From assembly GCF_032716425.1 (NCBI RefSeq), contig NZ_CP090420.1:62001-126000 (forward strand): 64,000 bases of DNA, written 5' to 3'. A program made the translations under genes and the position numbers. Below the pieces are notes generated by a model. The model was not told the origin of the DNA and ran no database searches. It was given only the letters and a program-made list of their open reading frames with translations. The stretch comes from Pseudoalteromonas sp. N1230-9. Its GTDB lineage: Bacteria; Pseudomonadota; Gammaproteobacteria; Enterobacterales; Alteromonadaceae. How positions within the stretch are numbered: position 1 is the stretch's first letter; each line of letters starts with the position of its first letter. This document shows, in pieces, positions 16,674 to 24,629 of this stretch.

Positions 16674-18269
16674 TTAAGGCTGATAATAAATCGGTGATTC
16701 AGGGCCCACTGGTAATCCCAGTACAAACACCCACAAGTAGAATAACGCGACCCAACCCACAAAGAAGATCATGCTGTAAGGAAGCATGGTCGCAACCAGT
16801 GTACCAATCCCCATGTCTTTCTTATACTTAGTTGCAACAGCTAGTATTAAGCCAAAGTAACTCATCATTGGAGTAATAAGGTTTGTTACCGAGTCACCAA
16901 TTCGATACGCTGCTTGAATAGTCTCTGGCGCATAGCCTATAAGCATTAACATTGGTACGAAGATTGGTGCAGTGACAGCCCATTGTGCTGATGAAGAGCC
17001 CAAGCTTAAGTTTACTAGCGCACACATTAAAATGAATAGCACGAAAACTTCAGGACCAGTTAGGTTTAGCGCTTGTAATAGAGCAGCGCCGTTAATGGCT
17101 AAAATTGTGCCTAAGTTGGTCCATTTAAAGAAGGCAACGAACTGTGCTGCAAAGAAAACCAGCACAATGTACATCCCCATCGAGCTCATGCTTTTACTCA
17201 TGGCATCGATGACATCTTTATCGTTTTTCATGGTGCCAACAACGCGGCCGTAAACAAACCCTGGGATACCGAAAGTCACAAAGATAAATACTACAATGCC
17301 TTTTAAAAATGGCGAGTGTGCTACAAGGCCTGTTTCTGGGTTACGTAAAATGCCGTCGTCAGGAACAATTGTCCATGCAAGTAATAATGAAACCACTAAC
17401 AATGAAACACCAGCCCACTTTAGGCCTGACTTTTCTCTATCGGTTAAACCGGCAATGTCGTTTTTTGGTAAATCATTACTAGCTTCTTCTGGGTTGTATT
17501 TGCCAAGCCGCGGCTCAACGATTTTCTCAGTAACGAGAGTACCCAAAATAGCGATTAAAAATACTGAAATCATCATGAAATACCAGTTTGCTTCAGCGCC
17601 AACTTGGTAGTTCGGATCAATCATTTGTGCTGCAGGCGTTGTGATACCGGCTAGCAAAGGGTCAATGGTGCCTAATAATAAGTTGGCACTGTAACCACCC
17701 GAAACACCCGCAAATGCGGCAGCAAGACCCGCAAGCGGATGACGACCAAGGCTGTGGAAGATCATTGCAGCGAGTGGAATAAGTACTACGTAACCAAGTT
17801 CTGATGCCGTATTTGATAAAATCGCAGCAAACACCACCATAAAAGTAACTAGGCGTTTAGATGCGCCCATTACCATGCCACGCATAGCTGCCGAAAGTAA
17901 GCCAGAGTGCTCTGCAACACTAACACCTAACAAAGCAACCAGTACCGTACCAAGCGGCGCAAAGCTGGTAAAGTTAGTCACAAGCCCAGTAACAATACGT
18001 TGTAGGCCTTCGGCACTAAGTAGGCTTACAACTTCAATTACACCATCAGGGTCGCGACCTGCAGCACCTTCTGGGCGTGGGTCGATGGCACTTAAACCAT
18101 ACCAATCGGCAATACCACTGAATACGATGATCGCAACACAGAACATTGCAAATAATGTAATAGGGTGGGGTAACATATTCCCCAGAAATTCAACAGTGGC
18201 TAAAAATCGGTTAAATAACCCATTGTTACCACCCTCATGGGTGTTGTGAGAGTTTATTGTTTTTGACAT
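16674..18269 (-). CDS. AbgT-family transporter
   Basis: A 531-aa polytopic inner-membrane protein of the AbgT family (E. coli AbgT imports p-aminobenzoyl-glutamate; Neisseria MtrF and related members export sulphonamides). Visible features are an N-terminal LFNRFLATVEFLGNMLPHP entry helix, multiple hydrophobic helices, the LLGTIDPLLAGITTPAA hairpin and the NLSLGSSSAQWAVTAPIF segment near the C-terminus. I start at the ATG 18269 because the in-frame TTG seven codons earlier has no clear ribosome site, while GAGAACTGGAC precedes this ATG. The gene ends at a strong terminator. No AbgA/AbgB amidohydrolases are adjacent, so a folate-breakdown role is not supported directly. Confidence 0.9.
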   Translation of the reverse strand: MSKTINSHNTHEGGNNGLFNRFLATVEFLGNMLPHPITLFAMFCVAIIVFSGIADWYGLSAIDPRPEGAAGRDPDGVIEVVSLLSAEGLQRIVTGLVTNFTSFAPLGTVLVALLGVSVAEHSGLLSAAMRGMVMGASKRLVTFMVVFAAILSNTASELGYVVLIPLAAMIFHSLGRHPLAGLAAAFAGVSGGYSANLLLGTIDPLLAGITTPAAQMIDPNYQVGAEANWYFMMISVFLIAILGTLVTEKIVEPRLGKYNPEEASNDLPKNDIAGLTDREKSGLKWAGVSLLVVSLLLAWTIVPDDGILRNPETGLVAHSPFLKGIVVFIFVTFGIPGFVYGRVVGTMKNDKDVIDAMSKSMSSMGMYIVLVFFAAQFVAFFKWTNLGTILAINGAALLQALNLTGPEVFVLFILMCALVNLSLGSSSAQWAVTAPIFVPMLMLIGYAPETIQAAYRIGDSVTNLITPMMSYFGLILAVATKYKKDMGIGTLVATMLPYSMIFFVGWVALFYLWVFVLGLPVGPESPIYYQP

Positions 18270-18349
18270 GTCCAGTTCTCGTATTTTCAAAATGGCGCTA
18301 ACCTAGCATTTTTTGCCGGACAGATCATGTTTTAGCGGTGGGAATCGTT

Positions 18350-18646
18350 CTAGGTACGCTCAATGACACCCTTGTACAGCAAGGGGTAGCGGCGCAAACG
18401 TTTACCAATATAATCATCAGCTAGAATTTGCGCGCAAATTTGCTCTACATCATTGCTTGCTTCAAACACCCAATCAAAGCGCTCTATTGCCAGCAGAAAA
18501 CCACGCTTAAGAAACTGTTGCTCACGATAGTAACTCAGATTATCGCGTATGATATCTAACTTATCTGGGTTAGATTTAAGTTCATTAATAACCTCATTGA
18601 TAAATACAGCCTGTTGTTTTGACTCAGCTTTTACCCGTCGTTTCAT
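18350..18646 (-). CDS. Small conserved hypothetical protein
   Basis: A 98-aa basic, mostly helical protein starting MKRRVKAESKQQ. It has no signal peptide, no membrane segment and no motif I recognise. Composition and a good reading frame on the same strand as the next gene, 7 nt apart, support it as real. It probably forms a two-gene unit with the upstream DUF3081-like gene. Function unknown. Confidence 0.6.
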   Translation of the reverse strand: MKRRVKAESKQQAVFINEVINELKSNPDKLDIIRDNLSYYREQQFLKRGFLLAIERFDWVFEASNDVEQICAQILADDYIGKRLRRYPLLYKGVIERT

Positions 18647-18653
18647 TATGTAT

Positions 18654-18914
18654 TTAGAGTTCCTTTTCTGCGATATAAAGCACTTTCTTTAAAAAGTCTT
18701 CTTTGTTTTTTTCGTGTTGATAGTCAAGGTGATAGGTATTATGAAAACCAAAGCGTAGTAATACACCGCTGCCTTTTAGATATACTGTATAACCATCAAT
18801 ATCTGAAAAAGCGCAAATACCTTCGTAGAGTTTACCGTCTTCGTGATCTTCACCGTGTTGAATAATTTTCTCATACACAGAAAGAATTAATTTACCGTCT
18901 AACTCGTTTTTCAT
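18654..18914 (-). CDS. DUF3081-like small protein
   Basis: An 86-aa acidic cytoplasmic protein. The pattern KNELDGKLILSVYEKI, the central FSDIDGYTVYLKGSG strand pair and FGFHNTYHLDY resemble the gammaproteobacterial DUF3081 family as I remember it; the family has no known function. An AAGGAG-type ribosome site (AAAAGGAGTCATC) precedes the ATG. A 189-nt gap to the divergent thioredoxin-like gene would hold its promoter. Confidence 0.65.
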   Translation of the reverse strand: MKNELDGKLILSVYEKIIQHGEDHEDGKLYEGICAFSDIDGYTVYLKGSGVLLRFGFHNTYHLDYQHEKNKEDFLKKVLYIAEKEL

Positions 18915-19103
18915 GATGACTCCTTTTTGATGTAATACGTTTACTATCTATAAAAAGTTTAGTGCTATTCTTAATGTTTTGAGTGTTAATAAGCTTTACT
19001 TTGCGATAAATCATTAAAATGACATTAGCATGGCTGATGTCGAAAATTTACAATCTTTTGGCTTACCTTACGCTTAAGCTAAGTTTTATTTGAGGATCGC
19101 ACA

Positions 19104-19970
19104 ATGAAATATAAATTTTTTCCTTTGGTACTGCTAACAGGCTTGTTGCTTTTAAGCCAAAGAATATCGGCGAATACAACCCCCCTTGTTTTAGAAAATG
19201 AAGCAGGGCAAATTGTTAAACTTGGCAGTTACTTAGGCAAAAAACCAGTTTACTTAAAGTTTTGGGCTACGTGGTGCAAGCCATGTATGGAGCAGATGCC
19301 GCATTTTCAGCATGCTTATGAGCAATATGGCGATAAAATTCAATTTGTAGCTATTAATATTGACCTAAATGATGATGCACACGCTGTTGCTAAGGTTAAA
19401 GAACGTTTTTCACTTAGCATGCCTCTATTTACCGATCACACAGGCCAAGTTGCGAAACATTATGAGTTTATGGGCACCCCTTTTCATGTGTTAATTGATA
19501 GCGATGAGAAAGTGATTTTTCAAGGCCACGAAGCCGATAAATCGCTTGATAACACATTACGTTTGTTATCACACAATGGCAAAGTTGAAAAAGCACGACT
19601 GCTTAGCGAAAAACAAGGCCAAGCGACTCCATTGACTATTCCGAAAAAAGGTAAAAAAGCAGTACTATTTACCGCAACGTGGTGCGACTGGTACTTAGCC
19701 GACACTCGCCCTGCCATGGCAAAGCAGTGTGTATTAGCGCAGCAACATGTTAATAAGTTGGCAGAGCAAGGGATTGATGTAGAGGTTAAAGTGAGCCAGC
19801 TATGGACCGATCAAAGTGCAGTGCAAGAATATGTTGATAAATTCTCTGCAAGTATGCCGGTTTCAATCGATTATGGTAACGATTTATTTCTCGAAAATGG
19901 CATTAATTCGGTACCAACTTTACTTATCTACAACGATGGAAAGTTAGCCACTACACAGGCTAAATTTTAG
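19104..19970 (+). CDS. Exported protein with two thioredoxin-like domains (TlpA/AhpC-TSA type)
   Basis: A 288-aa protein with a signal peptide ending near residue 23. Domain 1 (about 28-155) is TlpA-like with FWATWCKPCMEQ (Cys58, Cys61) and the cis-Pro loop GTPFHV (Pro126), so it can act as a periplasmic thiol-disulphide reductase. Domain 2 (about 180-285) repeats the fold: FTATWCDWYL keeps Cys194 but has Tyr where the second Cys should be, with a second cis-Pro loop SVPTLL (Pro271). A redox domain followed by a single-Cys domain suggests a substrate-binding or relay role. GAGG precedes the ATG. It lies just upstream of the QEGLA gene in the same direction. Confidence 0.85.
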   Translation: MKYKFFPLVLLTGLLLLSQRISANTTPLVLENEAGQIVKLGSYLGKKPVYLKFWATWCKPCMEQMPHFQHAYEQYGDKIQFVAINIDLNDDAHAVAKVKERFSLSMPLFTDHTGQVAKHYEFMGTPFHVLIDSDEKVIFQGHEADKSLDNTLRLLSHNGKVEKARLLSEKQGQATPLTIPKKGKKAVLFTATWCDWYLADTRPAMAKQCVLAQQHVNKLAEQGIDVEVKVSQLWTDQSAVQEYVDKFSASMPVSIDYGNDLFLENGINSVPTLLIYNDGKLATTQAKF

Positions 19971-20015
19971 CTAAAAACCGATTAATTTAGCTTTGTAATT
20001 ATACAAATTTAGCCT

Positions 20016-20051
20016 ATGCTCTAGGCTCATTACACAGTGAGCCTAGAGCAT
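20016..20051. repeat. Perfect 14-bp inverted repeat spanning the QEGLA-gene start codon
   Basis: ATGCTCTAGGCTCA (20016-20029) and its exact complement TGAGCCTAGAGCAT (20038-20051) flank an 8-nt spacer. The right arm ends with the first two bases of the ATG at 20050. It has no T-run, so it does not look like a terminator of the preceding gene. It could be an mRNA hairpin hiding the start codon or a protein operator. TTGTAA (19993) and TATGCT (20015), 16 nt apart, form a weak promoter that would place the transcript start inside the repeat. Confidence 0.8.
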
Positions 20052-21330
20052 GATAGATAAGGCATTATTAGCAAAAACACGCGAGTTATCTGACCGATTA
20101 ATCGCACTGCAAACACCCATTCGTATTCTTGATGCGATTAATTGGGATAAACAAATCAAAGAAGAGTTTTTTAAGCACAAATGCCAGAAAAACCCAACGG
20201 TTGATCAAGCCTATTACCAGCAACGTGATCTTGGTTTTGTACCAAGTGAGTTACGTCGGGCGTTCTCTGATTTAAATCGCGATATCATCAGCCAGTTAGG
20301 GCAACTCAATCCGATTGCCCAATACATGAGCAAGATGTGTACTGAATATAAAACTGTACTTAGTATGATTGAGTATCGTGGCACGCCTGAATTTCATGAT
20401 TTGTCTGTTGAGCTATTTGGTCATCCAAAAGATTTATTTCATGCTGGAGAGCCTTCACTTGCCGAACTTGCCACCATGCTTGAGCAGCCACTAAAGAGTA
20501 TGCTTGATGCCGATATATTACCTGATGATCCCAAAAATATTGATGCAGAAGATGCAGTGAAAATTTTAGCATCGCAAGTGTCACAAACAATGCCGGGTAT
20601 CGATGTTGAGGTCATTCTGAGCGACGGTATTGTTAGTGACGCTGCAGCGGGTGCAAATAATATTAAACTTAATCAAGATGTTAAGTTTTCACAGCGTGAG
20701 CTTGATATTCTTGAAGTGCATGAAGGCTGGATCCATGTAGGGACGACCCAAAACGGTCTTGCGCAGCCTTATTTAACTTGTTTAAGTAAAGGCACACCGA
20801 GCTCTACGGTTACCCAAGAAGGCCTTGCGGTATTGACCGAAATTATTACCTTAAAGTCGACGCCACGACGCTTAGCAAAGTTAGTGAACCGTATTCAAGG
20901 TATTACTAAGGTTATTGATGGTGCGGAGTTTGTTGATATTTATCGTGACTATGTAGCGCAAGGTTTGAGTAAAGACGACAGTTATACACTTACTCAGCGG
21001 GTGTTTAGAGGCAGTACAGCAACAGGCTTGCCTTTTACCAAAGATATCGCTTATATCAAAGGTTTCGTGTTGGTGTATAACCTTATACGAGTTGCCATTC
21101 AGTTAGGTCGAATTGATCAACTGCACTTATTATTGGTTGGTAAAATCTCAATAGATGATTTTAGACTGATATCGCAACTACATGATTTAGGTGTGATTGA
21201 AGACCCTAAATTTATTCCACCACACTTTAAAGACTTACGAGGCCTAGCAACTTGGCTAAGCTTTGGACGTTTTATTGGTAACTTGTCGTTTGAACAATTA
21301 GAAAACGACTACAAACCACTCTTTATTTAA
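20050..21330 (+). CDS. QEGLA-motif protein (DUF1704), putative zinc carboxypeptidase of the MATCAP/TMCP type
   Basis: A 426-aa cytoplasmic protein of the family named 'flavohemoglobin expression-modulating QEGLA motif protein'. The name-giving QEGLA is at residues 256-260. Also visible is HEGWIH at 224-229, an HExxxH metal motif; the same arrangement is found in eukaryotic MATCAP/TMCP tubulin carboxypeptidases, which share this domain. Glu264 just after QEGLA could be the remaining acidic ligand. I therefore infer a zinc peptidase removing C-terminal residues from an unknown bacterial target. The start codon lies in a perfect inverted repeat and no normal ribosome-binding site is seen. A terminator follows. 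Confidence 0.8.
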   Translation: MIDKALLAKTRELSDRLIALQTPIRILDAINWDKQIKEEFFKHKCQKNPTVDQAYYQQRDLGFVPSELRRAFSDLNRDIISQLGQLNPIAQYMSKMCTEYKTVLSMIEYRGTPEFHDLSVELFGHPKDLFHAGEPSLAELATMLEQPLKSMLDADILPDDPKNIDAEDAVKILASQVSQTMPGIDVEVILSDGIVSDAAAGANNIKLNQDVKFSQRELDILEVHEGWIHVGTTQNGLAQPYLTCLSKGTPSSTVTQEGLAVLTEIITLKSTPRRLAKLVNRIQGITKVIDGAEFVDIYRDYVAQGLSKDDSYTLTQRVFRGSTATGLPFTKDIAYIKGFVLVYNLIRVAIQLGRIDQLHLLLVGKISIDDFRLISQLHDLGVIEDPKFIPPHFKDLRGLATWLSFGRFIGNLSFEQLENDYKPLFI

Positions 21331-21343
21331 ATAAATATATAAA

Positions 21344-21374
21344 AAAATGCAGCTGGAATGAGCAGCTGCATTTT
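21344..21374. terminator. Bidirectional terminator between QEGLA gene and PLP decarboxylase gene
   Basis: A 12-bp perfect stem (AAAATGCAGCTG / CAGCTGCATTTT) around a 7-nt loop. T-runs flank it on both strands, so it can stop both convergent transcripts. Confidence 0.88.
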
Positions 21375-21381
21375 AAGAGTT

Positions 21382-21405
21382 AAAGCATGTTGCCATACAT
21401 GCTTT
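21382..21405 (-). terminator. Second hairpin at the decarboxylase 3' end
   Basis: AAAGCATG / CATGCTTT, 8-bp stem with an 8-nt loop, 16 nt past the decarboxylase stop on the minus strand. The T-tract is short, so it may be the upstream half of a tandem terminator or a 3'-end stabiliser. Confidence 0.5.
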
Positions 21406-21420
21406 TAGTCGAGGAAACGA

Positions 21421-22638
21421 TTAACCGGTGAGTGCGTCAATCTGCACTACATCATTCAAAACGATAACTTCTGCACGTTTGAAAAAGTTAAAATCTGTTG
21501 CGGTTGCGAGTGTGTAAGCACCCATCATACGACTGATGATTAAATCACCATTGTTTAATTTTGGTAGCATGATTGACTCACTTACTACGTCGATGCTATC
21601 GCAAGTCGGGCCTGCTAACACTGACTCAACACGTTCGTTTGATTGTTTGAACGAGTCGATAGGGTACGAGGCTTCATCAAACAATAAACCACTGAATGAG
21701 CCGTAAATACCATCATCTAAATAGTACCAAGGCTTGCCATCACGAACTGCTTGACCCATTACCGATGCAACACTGGTTACAGCACTGGCTACAATAAAGC
21801 GACCTGGTTCAGCAATTACGCGAACTGTCTCTGGTAACTGTGCTAAAGCATCATTAATCGGCGCACAAAACTCATCAATTGGTAGCACGTCTTTATTGTA
21901 CGGCACTGGGAAACCACCGCCGATATCAAGCGTACTAAGTGCAGGTAACCCCAATGCAGCTACGTCGTTAATCACTTGGTTACATGCAGCAATTGCGGTT
22001 ACATATTTAGCTGGGCTCGCTGTTTGTGAACCAACATGGAACGACAAGCCTTTGATACGAATACCTAGTTGTTGCGCATAGCTAATGATTTCAATGGCCA
22101 TTGCTGGGCTACAACCAAATTTTTTCGATAAATCAGCGAATGCTTCCGTATTACGAAAACTTAAGCGAACAAGTAACTCAACCTGGTCTTTGTATGCAAT
22201 GAACTTTTCTAATTCATTGATGTTATCAACCACAAACACATTACAACCGTATTCAAGTGCATCACGAATATCACGATCACGTTTGATTGGGTGCGTGTGA
22301 ATCGTACGATCACTTGGTACGCCTTGGCTGGCGACTAAGTCAACTTCACCGCTGGTTGCTAAATCAAAGCTGGCACCTTCTTCTAAAAGCGTGCGAACAA
22401 CTGCTGCATGAGGAAGTGGCTTTAATGCAAAGTGTAAAACAACGCCTGGTAAAGCACGACTTAATGCACGGTACTGGTGGCGTACGGATTCACAATCTAG
22501 CACCATTAATGGCGCACCATGTTGTGCAACAAGTTGCTCAATAAATTGATTTGATGGTTGTGCAGTAGACTCGTTTGCAGCAACCGACGCTGCAGGTACT
22601 TTGATTGTTAAGTCTTGTGTAAGTGTTGAAATAGCCAT
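21421..22638 (-). CDS. Type III-fold PLP decarboxylase (ornithine/lysine decarboxylase-like)
   Basis: A 405-aa enzyme of the alanine-racemase-fold decarboxylases. The PLP lysine is Lys73 in HFALKPLP, the HVGSQ loop is at 201-205, the phosphate-binding DIGGGFP at 238-244, EPGR at 277-280 and the second-subunit motif GPTCDSID with Cys346-Asp347, as in ornithine decarboxylase. It lacks the preceding epimerase domain of other fold types and is not a diaminopimelate decarboxylase by the GPTCD motif. It probably makes putrescine or cadaverine. I use the ATG at 22638 because GGAG lies 6 nt before it; an in-frame ATG five codons earlier overlaps that site. The 261-nt leader holds an inverted repeat. 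Confidence 0.87.
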   Translation of the reverse strand: MAISTLTQDLTIKVPAASVAANESTAQPSNQFIEQLVAQHGAPLMVLDCESVRHQYRALSRALPGVVLHFALKPLPHAAVVRTLLEEGASFDLATSGEVDLVASQGVPSDRTIHTHPIKRDRDIRDALEYGCNVFVVDNINELEKFIAYKDQVELLVRLSFRNTEAFADLSKKFGCSPAMAIEIISYAQQLGIRIKGLSFHVGSQTASPAKYVTAIAACNQVINDVAALGLPALSTLDIGGGFPVPYNKDVLPIDEFCAPINDALAQLPETVRVIAEPGRFIVASAVTSVASVMGQAVRDGKPWYYLDDGIYGSFSGLLFDEASYPIDSFKQSNERVESVLAGPTCDSIDVVSESIMLPKLNNGDLIISRMMGAYTLATATDFNFFKRAEVIVLNDVVQIDALTG

Positions 22639-22708
22639 TTTACTCTCCGGCAATTAAGCAACTGCTCGGAAAAAAATGGAAGTCCAAGTCAGTTGAGTGT
22701 TATTAAGC

Positions 22709-22726
22709 GCACAGTACGTTCTGTGC
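22709..22726. promoter_or_regulatory. Inverted repeat in the decarboxylase leader
   Basis: GCACAG-TACGTT-CTGTGC, a perfect 6-bp dyad 71-88 nt upstream of the decarboxylase ATG. It could be an operator or a leader hairpin. No matching regulator is evident nearby. Confidence 0.4.
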
Positions 22727-22899
22727 AATCAAATACACTCTTGGATAGTTGCTCTATCGCCTTGCTACAAACTAGATTTGTAATGTACTCGGATTGGCTA
22801 TCATCAAGAAGCGGCGAGATAATAGATCTGCTTTTTTATTTGCGCAAGCATTATTTTAAAATTTTTTTGGTTTATTTTTATTCAGTTTAAGGTGTGTGA

Positions 22900-23730
22900 T
22901 TAGTGACTGTTTTTAAAGTGTATTCCATACCTTTGTGTGTAAATATCAAGCATCGCTTTTGCATCATCTGGGTGATTATTCTGACGATGTAACTGTTGAA
23001 GGTAGGCTGCCATTTCTGCACTTTTCATAAAGTTATCAATCAGTGCAATAGCACGATAACCTATGGTTGTTTTACTACATGCAAAAAAGCCGTTTATAAA
23101 CTCAGGGTATTCAGCAATACGTCGTGAAGTAAGTAAGTCTAATTCGTGGGCGGGTATATGAGCCTCTAGCGCCTGTTTGTAAGCGATAATGTAATCAATA
23201 CGCTTATTGATCAGGAGCTGACTTAATTGTAAAAAGGCATTTTCGCCATAAATAGCTGCAACGTTGTGGTGCTTATTTGCAAAAATTTCATCGAGCTCGC
23301 GGTAGCTGGTTGAACCAATAATACCGAAGCTGCCTTTATTTTTGAGTAGCTCTGCTACAGAGATTGGCTCTGAGCTAGGTTGCAACGCACTTTTAAGTGC
23401 ATACAGTTGACGTTGCAAATGCATATAGGTGGGGACTTTGGAAAACACCATGTTTTCTTCGCGTTCAGGGGTTTTGATTGCGTTAAAGGTGCAACTGGCC
23501 TCATTACTTGATAGGTGTTTAATTACGCGCGCATGATTAGTAAATTCAACATCTATATTAAACGTCTTTGAAAGCGCTGGTTTTATGACAGCAGCAAGGT
23601 GGAGGTTAATACTGAGTTTATCTGCTTCGCTGGCAAAATATGCATGAGACCAAATTGTAAGCTTGGGTTTTTCTGTTGCCGTTGCTGTGTTTAGGGTAAA
23701 TAGAATTACGATAAACGCAATTAGTCTCAT
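22900..23730 (-). CDS. Periplasmic solute-binding protein (SBP_bac_3-like), orphan
   Basis: A 276-aa exported protein with a signal peptide (cleavage near residue 18, ATA-TEK). The mature part follows the amino-acid-binding-protein pattern: the KLTIWSHAY opening strand, EREENMVFSKVPTY matching the 'RxxxxxFSxPY' region, the FGIIGSTSYRELDEI hinge strand, and LLINKRIDYIIAYKQALEA. No permease or ATPase gene is nearby. Many marine gammaproteobacteria carry such orphan proteins, which may act as sensors or enzymes rather than transporters. It is the last gene on this strand after the ast block, separated from it by a long hairpin that ends beside its AAGGAA ribosome site. Confidence 0.72.
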   Translation of the reverse strand: MRLIAFIVILFTLNTATATEKPKLTIWSHAYFASEADKLSINLHLAAVIKPALSKTFNIDVEFTNHARVIKHLSSNEASCTFNAIKTPEREENMVFSKVPTYMHLQRQLYALKSALQPSSEPISVAELLKNKGSFGIIGSTSYRELDEIFANKHHNVAAIYGENAFLQLSQLLINKRIDYIIAYKQALEAHIPAHELDLLTSRRIAEYPEFINGFFACSKTTIGYRAIALIDNFMKSAEMAAYLQQLHRQNNHPDDAKAMLDIYTQRYGIHFKNSH

Positions 23731-23743
23731 ACATTTCCTTGTG

Positions 23744-23777
23744 TACCAACTCGCTTATTGCACTAAGCGAATTGGTA
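23744..23777 (-). repeat. 14-bp intercistronic hairpin before the binding-protein gene
   Basis: The arms TACCAACTCGCTTA and TAAGCGAATTGGTA surround a 6-nt loop. The single mismatch in DNA becomes a G-U pair in the minus-strand RNA, so the hairpin is fully paired in the transcript. It fills the 55-nt gap between the DUF1338 stop and the binding-protein ribosome site, with no T-run. Confidence 0.7.
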
Positions 23778-23785
23778 TGTGCTAT

Positions 23786-24589
23786 TTATCGAGCATTGGT
23801 GCTCTCAAAAATTTTGTCTGCTGATGCTGCAACAAAACCTGTGTATAGCTCGCCATCTGGCTTTGCATAACGCAGAGCGAACTCATAAAAACAACTCGGT
23901 ACGGCAACAACACCATCGCTAAATTCAACTTCGCTGTCATCAGCAAGGGTTGAAGATTGCTCAAGTAAAACCTCTGGTGAACCTTTGATTTCACCACCCG
24001 ATGTATTTAGCGCAAAACCCGCATCTTTAAGTGCTTGGTTTACACTTTCGATATCATCGAATTTAGCCAATTCATTGATGCTCACGGTAAAGTGATTAGC
24101 ACGGTAACCCCACGCCGACATCCATGCTGCATATTCGCTTTCTGCTAGCAGTTTTTTGTAAGTGTCTGAACTTACTTGCCAGTGCGTACCTGAGTAAAGG
24201 AAATTATCCGCTGTTACAGCGTTTTCGTCAATCTGTTCAACCATATCGTTAACGATAGCTTGTAATTCGTCTGAGCATTGCTCAACAAGTAATTCAGAGA
24301 TGAAAACTTTAGGTTGCTTAGGATCTGAGTGTTCGAAGTGTTTAGCGTATAGTTTTTTCGCTTCGAAGTGATACTCGCCGCATTCTTTATAGCCAACGGC
24401 TAAAAAGTGCGCAGCTAGTTTTTCTAAACCAATTTTTTCATGGTTAAAAGTACGTAGAGCGATGTGATCGTTAATCACGTCATCTTGTTGTGTAGAGCCA
24501 AGTAACTCATGTACTTTAACCGCTGATGGCGTAACTGATAAATAGTTGTCCCATAGGTTTTCAAATAGGGCGTTTACATCTGTGTGCAT
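23786..24589 (-). CDS. DUF1338 protein (2-oxoadipate dioxygenase/decarboxylase-like) in the ast operon
   Basis: A 267-aa protein of the DUF1338 family, whose studied member HglS is an Fe(II) enzyme converting 2-oxoadipate to 2-hydroxyglutarate in D-lysine breakdown. The three expected VOC-fold metal ligands are visible: His42 (NDHIALRTF), His166 (RANHFTVS) and Glu236 (CFYEFALRY), with Arg46 as a candidate substrate carboxylate anchor. AAGGA lies 7 nt before the ATG at 24589; an in-frame TTG five codons earlier overlaps that site. It follows astD with a 40-nt gap, so the enzyme probably works in arginine/ornithine or lysine catabolism, but its substrate here is unknown. It is much shorter than the roughly 460-aa HglS, lacking extra segments. 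Confidence 0.82.
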   Translation of the reverse strand: MHTDVNALFENLWDNYLSVTPSAVKVHELLGSTQQDDVINDHIALRTFNHEKIGLEKLAAHFLAVGYKECGEYHFEAKKLYAKHFEHSDPKQPKVFISELLVEQCSDELQAIVNDMVEQIDENAVTADNFLYSGTHWQVSSDTYKKLLAESEYAAWMSAWGYRANHFTVSINELAKFDDIESVNQALKDAGFALNTSGGEIKGSPEVLLEQSSTLADDSEVEFSDGVVAVPSCFYEFALRYAKPDGELYTGFVAASADKIFESTNAR

Positions 24590-24629
24590 GTTTAATTCCT
24601 TCAATTAAGGCGGCGAGGCCGCCAAACAA

